Assembly (NCBI GenBank): GCA_024349245.1
Contig: JALDNG010000022.1
Location: 17,129,501-17,193,500, forward strand
Reading direction: 5' to 3'
Source: Neodontobutis hainanensis
Lineage: Eukaryota > Chordata > Actinopteri > Gobiiformes > Odontobutidae
DNA: 64,000 bases
Below the pieces are notes generated by a model that saw nothing but the letters and a program-made list of their open reading frames with translations, had not been told where the DNA came from and searched no databases. Position 1 is the stretch's first letter; each line of letters starts with the position of its first letter. This document shows, one piece after another, positions 50,101 to 61,300 of the stretch. The translations under genes and the position numbers were made by a program.

Positions 50101-53100
50101 CCAAATGTTTCCTCTTGGTGCCATTTTTCATTTTCTGAGCTTGCGTGTTACAGTAAAGATGTTCTAATATTTTTTTTCCTGTCTGTAATTTTTCATCCCC
50201 TGTAATAGTTGAGCAGTGTGATGACAGTGTGGTTTTAAATGTGACCGCTGTGTGGGTTTCTGGACACCACTAGCTCTCAGTGCTCACAAATATACAAACA
50301 AAACACACTCAGCACACTTATTCCATCAGTTAACAAAGTAATGTATGTAATGTAAAACTTTATTGGGCATTAGATAAGTGTAAATACTCATTCATTTACC
50401 ACACATAACTCCCACATTAACACTCATCTTTGTTTATAATATTTATATATTTATGGTATAGTTTAGTTTAATGTCATGCTGTGTTTTGTTGTATAGTAAG
50501 TGTTGTATAGTGTAGTAAAGTACAGTTTAGTGTGGTATAGTAAAATAGTATAGTATATTATTATCACTTTATTATCACCATGGGGAAATTCACTTGTTTT
50601 GTTTTGATTTTGTTGGGGGAAACCAGAGTACAAGGAGGAAACACGCCTGAACACAGGGATAACATGAACCTAGTATAGGGTGGTGTGACGTAGAGTGTGA
50701 AGTGGCGTAGCAATGTTTTGTGTATAGTGTAGTACAGTGTAGAATAGTGTAGTGTATTACAGGTAGTGTTATATATTCATCTAAAAGAAATTACCCACTT
50801 TACTTCAGAGTTACCTTAGTCTCTGCATTTTAGCTTTTGAGGGTAGTATATTGTGGGTAGTATATTGTGGTCTAGTCTTGACAAATTGTCAAAAATATAA
50901 CTTTTATAACCGGTAAATAACATATACGTTTTACTAAACAGATTTGGTGATTCATTTGGGGCAGTGGCTCAGTGGTAGAGCATTCGTCCTATAACCGGAT
51001 GGGTGGCGGTTCAATTCCCGCTCTCCACAGTTGTCGTTGTGTCCTTGGTGCAAGACTCTTAACCCTCCTTGCCTTCAGTGGCCCTGGTGTGTGAATGTGT
51101 TAGAATGGTTGAAGGTTGGAGAGTCCGTAGGGGAAAATGGCGGCCACATCTCCACCACCAGTGTGTGACTGTGGAGTGAATGAATAATGGCTTTCAGAAC
51201 CTTGAAAAGTGCTATATAAATGCAATCCATTGTTTAAAATTTATATCAGTACTTTATATATTTAATTTATAATTTTTTTACAGTAACAACCTGGAAAAGC
51301 CCTTCGAGAGATGGGGGATGGGTACTTAAAAAAAACAGCATCAAAGCATCATTTTTACACAGGCTCACAGACTACACGTGTATTGTTTTTATTTTTGTAA
51401 AGAGAGAAGCCAGTTAGAAATCCATTTACAGGTGGATATTTGTTCCTTATTATAAAACGTGCTAAATTGTATAAGTAATAGTTATGCTGCTGCTGTTCAA
51501 ATGGTAATGGTGATGTTCATTGTGTTGTTCAGAGAGTACGCAGCCGGTCACTGGAGGATGTGGTGATTCTCAATGTGGACACCAACGCCCTGGAGAGCCC
51601 CTTTGATGACCTCCACAACCTCCCCAGCGATGTGGTGAGACACAATGATAACCACACAACACACAGCCTGCTGCACAGTGACTCACTTTCTAATGTTGAG
51701 CCTGAACAAATCCTCGAGTTATAACCCACAACGCAATAACCAACACTGAAACAATGTTGATACGAGTTTGATGTTCACTATGTTGCGGTTGATTTGGAAA
51801 ATGCTTTTTAATTTATTTTTATCTTTTATTTCTTAGACACATTTGGAAAATATACTGCATCAAAACAGTAGCAGACATTTTTTTTAAAGAAAGTTAAAAT
51901 TGTTGCAATTACTGTAACTGTAAACATGATTAAAAAAAATTAAAATCCATACATTATTTTACAATTTCTCTAAACTATATCCATTATGTTGGCTCAAAAT
52001 GCTAATATGTTTTGACGCAGGAATAGAATCCCATTGCATTGTCTTGTGTTTGGCTCACAGACAGACAGAGTAAATTGTCAAAGTGCGGCTGCGTCCCCTC
52101 CCCACATCATTAATGACTGCACTGGCTCCTCAGATTGTGGCTGTCTAAAGTAAACTCCCGTCGTGTGTTGTGACGCTCGAAGGCGAACAGCGTTCCCTGA
52201 CCATCAGAGGCTTGTGGGAAAACGTGCAACTCCCTTCCCTTCATCTCCATCCATTCTAATCATTATTTCACAAAGTCCTGCGTTTCTGCCTGCCCACTGG
52301 CACATTTCTGAGAGCGAGCGATCGGAGGAGGGAACAAGGGAAAGAAAAGGCAGAGATGGGTGATTTTCTGAGGGGGGGGGAAGAAGGGGGCCAATTACTA
52401 GTATGGGCAGGGAAGCCACCTGCCAGAGCATCGTCTCTTTAATTAATGGAGCTCTGACGCCGGTCAGTGATACAGGAAGCATCTCCACGACGTTAGGGTC
52501 AGTCTCACGTGCACACTCACACCTGCACACACAAAACCCAGCCACACACTCCTCTGTCTTTGTCTAAGCAGGACTGTGTTTGTTTAGATGTTTTCAGGGG
52601 GTATATTAAACCCCTGTGTGAGGCTCTGAGGATGTGGACTCACTGCTCCTCGTGCTGTGAACAGTATATATTCAGATGTGAGCGCCTACCAAACTCCTAC
52701 CCGAGCGGCAGTATATAATTCAATCGCCCGGCCGACAGACTCCAGACCTGCTCCCACTCCCACACTGCTCACTGTTTCTCCTGATTTAGCTCTGCACAGC
52801 TTACTACAAGCAGTAAAGAGCATGTATATGTCCTCACTGTGTGCAATCCCACCATCTCTGCCTACTGCCTATACTTCTGCCTACTCTGTGCCTGTTTTCA
52901 TGCTTTCCTTCGAGCCTGCCTTGCTGCTGGCTGCTTGAGTTTCATGACACCTGTCTGCCTTCTTGTCTCTCTCTCGCAGCACTTACCGCCAGCCTGGACG
53001 TTTCTTGCACCCGCTGTTTGCTTCTTCTTCGTCTTTGCCTGTGCGCCTGTCGGGCTCCACTACCTTCCTCTCACTTCCTGCCTGCTTGCTTTTCTGCAGC

Positions 53101-55253
53101 CAAGGACTCAAGCCTAAATTAAATTGCAAACTGAGTTTGTCATAAAAAGGAGTCAGGGCTTTTGAAAAGCGACAGAAGCAGAGAGAAGCCTTTGTCTTTG
53201 CTGTGTGATAAATTAAGTGGCAGGCTCGCTGCCTCTGCTTTGATCCCCTACTCACCATTTTCCCTGACTAATGACAGAACATAGCCTGCATATCATGTCA
53301 AATTACAGCACCTGAAATAGAAGCCTCTGTGGCATTAATATATTTATTGTAACAAATTGTTGTTGTTGTTTTTATTCCCATTCATTTTTCTTCTGTCTCC
53401 TCTTATCTCTTCACTGTCGGTAGATTAATAAGGTAGCGAGCAGGTACTAATTGAGAGGAATTCCAGGTCTCTTGTTAGTTTGCTTGTTAGTGATGAGGAC
53501 ATGCCACATGGCATTTGATGTTTGTGTTTACACACAAGGAGATGTTTGAGGCATTGTGCAGTTTGTCAAACCAAGGCCTGAAATGTTGATGAATACTGAG
53601 CGGTTCTGTGCCTCGGCTGAGCTGCCGAGCATTCTTTCTGTTCTATTAAAATTTCTCTTCATGTCTCTAATTCTCTTTGTAACACTGACCACTTAACACT
53701 CAGGCTGTATTCAGTGTGAAACCCTAAACCTACAAAGAAAGGCCTGTTCTCACTTTGAAAGCCTGCTATCACTTTGCATGAATATATAAAGCATGAAATG
53801 CTTGAAAAGGTGCAGGTTACAGGCAGTTTGTGTTTTCTAAGTCGAACTAGAGGGAAAACAAAGCGCTCTGAAGTTGATTTAAGCAAACCTTTGGAGATCC
53901 TTTAATTACGGCGATGCTGGCTGTGAGCACATGTGGACTTGATTACGCGACTCGCTGACCAGTAGTCGGGCTTTTAGCAGGTTCAGAGTTCACAGTTGTC
54001 CTGAATTAGCCACCCCCTTTCAGACGGGACCCCTACTCCGGCTCCACTAGTGCCCGCCCCTTAATGGTCTTTTCCCACTATTTCACACATAATATTTCAG
54101 ATTTATTGACTATTAGAACCGCTACCAAACCAGTAGCGGTTCCGTTTGGCAAAGAAAGGAAAGCTCTGAACAAGAGAGTAAGTGATTACGGAAAAGGATG
54201 CAGCGTCATGTGAGGATCATTTTAATTGGAAACATCACTCTGTTACAGGTCCAGCTTTTATTGTGCTTTTGTTTTGGATTTGTCCATTCAGATTTTTACT
54301 GGGTGTTTGGAGAGTGAACTGACTGAACCCCTTTCGTTTATCTTAATGAAATTCATTTTTTTTAGTTCTTTTTAGTTATCTGTTGTGATTTATTAAATAC
54401 TCAAAAATATAGAAATGAAAGTTGTATATTTTAGTTAAATTTAGCATCTTTCCAGGAATGCTTTGAGTAAACAGAAACTTTCTTTAGTTTTGTGCAGTAA
54501 TAAAGCATTATTAGTCTCCCAGAGACCGAGCTTGTGTCAGTAAAATCTGTGTGTTGACAAGCACATTGAAAGAAACGCTCAATAAAAAACTGTTGTTTTT
54601 TTCCTGGAAGATCAAGGTATTTTCGATTCTTTTTCCAAGACCCACTCTTCCTCTTGTACACATTGAGATTGTGCTGATAAAGTTATAATTGGCTTTTGCT
54701 TGGTGGAGCTGTTTACTGCGCTAGTCATTAAAAGTATCCAAGAATAGCAAATTAGAGCCTGTTAATTCAGAAAACAAACAATGTGTGACTAGATCCCATT
54801 TTATTTCATCCCGGCAATTGATCTCAACCCAATGACGGCAGATTTTTTTTCATGTATTATTCTTTCTGAGCCACATATTCAAGGTGAGCTGGTACAATGC
54901 AGCTTTACATCTTTATTTTCAGATGCTCCTCTCACATCACAGCCTAATTCCTTCTCTTCTCCTCCTCTCTGCGTCGCGCTACTTTGCTGACACCGTGTAC
55001 CCATACACTCCTAGCCCTCGTACATTTGATCATTTGTATTCCCAATCAAGGTGGAAATTTACAGCGTACACTCCTACTTCCTGTATTTCAAGCCTGCATT
55101 TGGAGCTTTACAAATGAACGAGGGGGTTGAGGTTGTGTCTGCGTGCCTCTCCTGAGATCACCTGGCACACTTAATCAAACATCGCCACTTTAATTTGGCG
55201 TTCAGTTACCGACGCGCCCTGAAAACAACATCTACATCATCATCTATAGCAGA

Positions 55254-55306
<53 letters not shown>

Positions 55307-58300
55307 GCACAGACATGTCGTCAGGCTAAAGATGTTCATCAATGACACTGAAGTAAACTTTTGCTACTCACTCTGTGCAGCTTTGTCCAAAGGAGTCCAT
55401 GCTTTTTCTGTGGAGCCAAATGTTCAGTGGGGCCATTATAACCAGCCTTCTACAGTAAAGCCTCTCACTAAAACTAACTCCACTGTAGCTTATGTTGGGA
55501 ATAACGCTGTTGCTCCACCTCAGACACATACTGTACTTAACCACAAATGGATCTGCTGCAGCAAATAATATCACTGCAGAGAAAAGGTTTGGAATTAAAA
55601 GTAAGTGTAGGATTGTGTTGATTTGCAAGAGGTTTGTTCAGGTTAGGAGTTTATTATTGTATTATTCACGTGTTCCTTAAACAGTGGTTCTCAAACACTG
55701 GTACAGGTACAATTCAGGGTACGCCTAGTGGGAAACAGGGGTCTTAGCTTCATAGCCATTGTTTTGTTTTTACTGTAGCTTTTCTCAGTTAGATTGTTTC
55801 CCAAACTTTTGTAGGAGTCATTCTTTTTTTTTGTTTTTTTTTGGAAGGTATTTTGTAGTTTTTTTGAGCTATATTTTTTTTAGGTCTTGTCCTTTATCCC
55901 AACCATAGTAATTCCTGACTAATAATAATAATAATTTTCACATCAGTATTTCATCTCCCCTTACTCTAAATATAGTGTTATAATTTAATATATATATTGG
56001 TGACATTAAAAAAAGTCTCCTATGACCCACTTTTGGGTCCTGACATGTTTGGAAACCACAGCTCTTTTATATATCATGCTATACTACGCTCTACTATATT
56101 TATAATTTAGACCTTTAGAAAAAGTTAAGGTGTCTTTCAGGAAGTGCAGTCACTTTGTACCAACATAGGCCATTCTTTACTTTAAAAAAACAACAAATTA
56201 ACCAGTCTTCGCAAAGTATTTAATATGAAAAAGACAAATATTTATGAGGTGGGACAAATATTGCTACAAACCTCAAATCAAGATCATCCTATGTATAATG
56301 TTCCTTCAAACCCAATTAATAATTACTAACAAGTGCTGTTTTGTGAATATACTTTTATTAAAGCTGAACATTTTTTTTCTCAGACTCACTTTTTTTTAAT
56401 CTACAAAGAAAATTTCTCAGTCATTGTGGCTCAGTTAGACACAAAAATAATAAAACTGAAAAACGATTACAGTTAGGAATATAGATAGAATAAGAATAAG
56501 ATACTGCAGTAATACAATATAATGCTAGACTTATCTTGTCTTAATACATTATATTTTAAATGTTATGTGCAAAATTTATGCAAGGATTCGGGTTTTGGCT
56601 CAGCTTTTCTTTTGTGCCACCTACAAATATAGCTCCATTTATATGTTTTCACCAGCTGCGTTTGTAACATAATGTTCATTTAAAACCATAATCTTTGTGT
56701 TAAGATTGTTTTAAATTGCACTAAACCATGCTTTACACACTCTTTATTTTTTCTCTCTAGCGCGTGTCGTGTTTCCAGCTCTTCTTCTTCTTCTTCTTCT
56801 CCTCCTCACGCCGAGTTTAAAAAGCTGCACTTCATTTTCACATAGCCGTTCTGCCGGCGGTTCACTCCCGGATTAGAAGTCAAAAAGGGAGAGCAGCATC
56901 ACCCACTGCGTTGGTTATTGAAGTGAGAGATGACATTTAGCTGTAGTTAATTATGTATGCAAAACTCAGCTCGCTCAGCTGCTATAAGAGGTCATCTTGA
57001 CAAAGTAACCCCACACCGGGCGGGAGAATCTCACCGCAACGAGATAGCCCTATTAAAACAACACACACATCCACACACAGACTTTTACTACTGCTTTCCG
57101 GGGCTTCTCTTTTTATTTTATTTAACTCTCGTTGCCTGCATTGTTTTAACAGCACATCAACACTGAGACTCTATGTCTCACAAGGCACTTTAGACTTTTA
57201 AGCGTTCTTTTCTTTATCATTTTATCACTTTTTATTGAGGTTATTTTTGCTTTTCAGTAACAAAAGTCTGTAATCTTATTTAAAAAGACAGTGTAGAGAA
57301 ATAATTATTGAGGTATTTCATCACCATAGTGGAAAGGGTTAATTAAAAATAGCAAATGATTACTCTAAACTGTACGAGTTAATTATTTTGGCTCGGTCGA
57401 TTGTGTACATGTGTCTGCCGTTCCTGTGTGCGTCTTTGTTCAAGTGTGTGTGTGTGTGTTTTTCTTTCTGCGCAGACTGCAGCACATCAAAAGAAAGTGG
57501 GAGATTTTCATAACTATTTCTTTTTTTCTTTGTAGTTCTTTAATTGCGTCCCCATGGCTTTCTTTCCCTGGACAGAATCTTAAACAAAACAGAGAAGAAA
57601 ACCCAACTTTATTTTTTATTTTTTATTTTTTTAAACAACAGACAAGTGTCAGGGTCGGTATCTGGGAGTGTTTTAAGCTCAAGTGGAAATTTTGTGGGAA
57701 ATTATAAAAATAAATCTAGACCTTTGGTGTTGTGCTCTCTTTCTTAATCTCACGGTTTTCTCAATTATATATAGTCTACAAACAGAGACTCTATCAGGTT
57801 TGCAGCTTCTTTTCAAACTAAAGTAGATGATAGTTCTTGGATAATTATTTTTTTCTCATCCACAGACAGGTTTTATGGAAGGATTCAGTAAAAGGCTTAA
57901 TAAAGACAAAAACTGCAAAGGCACATTTAGGTAAATGCAGTCTTTTTACAGTGTTAATTATTCAGTAAGATTTAGTTATTGTTATATTTATGGATTTGTA
58001 AAGTTTATCCCATTTTTCATCATTTTTGTTACTATTTTGTGTTTTCAATATTGTCCAGGAAATTGGAAACTCACTAAAAATGTAAATAATAATTTCAGCA
58101 GGAAATTACTTTGATATAATTTGCTAATATGTGATAAATAGCAGCTTCCAATCTTTGCCAGAGCGTTTACTTAACGAGTTTTACAGAGGTAGGTTGGGGT
58201 GGTGGATGGGCATGAATCCCAGGACTTTCTTTTAGGAGACAGAATTATGTCTTAAGAGAAATAATATTTGAGTCCCAAATGCTCCAGCTTTAACCAGTTG

Positions 58301-61300
58301 TGCTTAAATCATGTAGTTTTCTACATGATTTCCCATTAAATGCTCCAAACCTTTAAAGCCTGCACATAAAGTAGACATGTATCTGTTGCATTAATAATTC
58401 TGGGACATTACATGTAACCTTACATCACTCAGTTGTTATTATTAATGTTGAAGTAATGCTTTGTAATACATTTAGAAAACTAGGATGAAAAAGTATGTAA
58501 GTCTAGATAGATAAAATATCAATAATCTCTCGTAGGGCAGAAAAAACAATCTACTAAATGCAATAATTTACTCTTGAGACAGCCTTGGACTTTTCTCTAT
58601 TAAATGTCTTAAGAAAGTTCTTGTTTTTGGTTTAAAAAAAAAAAATAAGTCAGTTGCATAAACCTTTAATGCCACCGACTTTAAAATACTGATGTAAAGT
58701 TATAAAGAAAACGAACAGCAACACATTAAAGATTAGAAAGGTATTAATGAATGTTTTTAATAGTGTAGTGATTACTAAATAAAATATAATAATAACACAC
58801 ATCTTAATGGTAATTATTAATGTAATGCTTTTTAAATGATTAATTAAGCAGTTAGTGCTAAAAATAATGCTTAATAATGTAAAGCTGTTATAAAGGCTTA
58901 CCCAACTATTATTTCTCATCTGCGTTTAGTTAAGCGTAACATGACTCTACACTTTCTGCAAACATATTATATTGAGATTGGTCCAGAGCTTAATAACTCC
59001 CAAACAGACACTCGCTTATTTACCTTACATTTCAAAGATATGGTTGGTAAATTAGCTTCTAATCCCTTTAAGCACTTTCTAATGCACTTTTTGGTGAGAT
59101 TTCGATGCACACCCCCTCGCAGATGCTCGGTGTCACCTCCGCTTGTTCTCGTCTCTTACAGTCATCCAGGGATCATCATTGCACCTGCTAATTACCATCT
59201 CCAGCTGAAGAGTTAAATGGAGATCTGTTCCTTGTCTGACCTTTGACCCCCTGCTCTTTATGTGACGCACTGCAAGCGCTGTTTGGGGGCTGACTGGGCC
59301 GGGCCTTAATGAGCCCCCCATGTCTGGCCTCTGTGGGCTGCGCACCTCGGATGCCCCGCTTTCATCCCGACCATCTTCCATTGATGTAAATTGAAAAGAT
59401 CACAGCTACGGGGAGAAGACCTGTACTGGAAAGGCCTCTCTGCATAGATTATGAATATCATAACTCAACAGTTTTTTATTTTTTTTCAAGCCCTCTTCCC
59501 TTCCCTCTACAATGCTATACTTCTAATTGGACCCAATGGGGGACTCGCTGCCTTTGATCTCGTCACCGCCACTGTGACTTTACACTAAAAAATGTCACTG
59601 CCAAATAGGGTTATCACCTGTAGAGCCTGGCCTTCCTCTGATGCCTGTACGCATCTTGTTAGCTTTACTCAAACTGTACAAGTTAATTAGTTTGACAGAC
59701 CCATTACCACAGAGGCATACCTGATGAATAGGCTCCACTGTTAAACACCAATTATTAAATACACATTTATTTTAGTGTCTGATATGTGAAGACTTTTATT
59801 GGAAAGCTGATACTTTACATTTGTCATGCACTACCACTATATTTGTTATAAGTGTCAGTTTAATTAATCTCTACGTGTGACTTTAGAGATGAATATTTTT
59901 TCATGAGGCTTCCTTTCAGTTGTGAAAAACTTTGAACTTATCTCTTTATCACCCATTTTTCTGTAACACTAGGAAACAAAACAGGTATGATTGTGCCCCC
60001 ACCTCATTATAAGTGTCTGCTGCTGCGGTGCTCTCACCATTCAAGGCTGCTGCTGGCAAAACTCTGCTTTCCATCTTTTCTGTGGTTCTCGATGAATCTT
60101 ATTTCAGGACCTGACCTTTTCCCCTGTCAAAGCTATATGTACAAACTTGCTTATAAAAAACATTATATTTCAATAATATATGTAAGGCGTTTAACTCCAC
60201 AGTCTTTTCCTGCAATTTAAATTAAAGGTATAATTTTGTATATTACAAATCAAACAATAATGAAAATCTATGTTGGTCACTGGTGTTTAATCACATAAAA
60301 AAACAACTTTGGATTTGTCCAGTTTGAAAAAACAGACCTTTAAAGCCTCGTAAAACCCAGTTAAAGGGGCTATTTTAGTTCCAATACTTCCCGTTGCCAC
60401 AAATGCCCACAGTTGACAAACTAAGCACGGCCAAAGAAGAAGCACTCTCAGACATACTGTACTTGCTGTAAAATCGGTTTGTTATTATAATAACAGAAGA
60501 TTATTGTTATTGCAATATCATTATCACAAAGAACTACTTGTATTGCAATAACACTTTAGTCTACTGCTTACTAGACTTTACTTTTTGTTTAATAATTATT
60601 GCCTAAACAAAGCCTTTAATCAAACTGTGGTGTGTCTAAATAAAAAAGTCCTGGTTCAATGTTGATTTAGCTTCTGCTTTGACGAGCCTTGTATTTCTTT
60701 AACATGTTCTAAACCAGTTAAACATTTTACTCTGTCAAAGACCTTTCAAGATATTGCAGCAATATTCCAAAGAGTTTATTTGTTTTTCTAATATTGTGCA
60801 GGCCTAGTTTATCCCTAGACAACAGCATGTCCATAGCTGTTCACATGCTCAAAATAAAGGAGTAGTGTGAGATGTGGAATTGCAATCTGCACTTTTATCA
60901 CCAGATGTTGCCAAAAAAAGAGGCCCACATTTATGGTGTCTATGGGGTATGCCTTCTCCGTTTAGATTGACATTGTGTTCACTTTGATTCCAATCCCCAA
61001 TAAGACAATTTAATCATTTGCAATGACGGGAAAACACACAAAAACATGAAATATTAATTCCAGAAAGATCTTTACATAAACATAAAAGCATTTAGCACAA
61101 TGAGATGACACTTGTTAATTTAACCGTGATAAACTTTCTGTTTGATGCCTCGGAGCATTTGCGATGGAAGCGCGGGGGGACGTCGAGGAGAGTGAGAAAG
61201 CCCCGGGGAGATCATTCAGCACTGTTCATTTTGTCTTTGTCCTAGTTTTTTTCTCTGTTTGGTGTTGCCTGTCCGCTGTAAGAGCCACGCTTCTCCTCCC

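Larger units (their letters stand above)
49119..51532 (+). other. intron (2.4 kb)
   Basis: Contains a GTATAGT-type low-complexity region at about 50455-50765 with an embedded interspersed-repeat fragment, and a full-length tRNA-derived SINE at 50958-51231. No exon was seen. Confidence 0.85.

Noticed and set aside
50958..51030. tRNA gene candidate
   Set aside because: A and B boxes are present but they belong to a SINE head with a body and tail; the sequence does not fold as a full cloverleaf.
56761..56820. possible exon after TTTTTCTCTCTAG
   Set aside because: The downstream sequence is a CTT/CTC repeat with a stop soon after and no DENN similarity.
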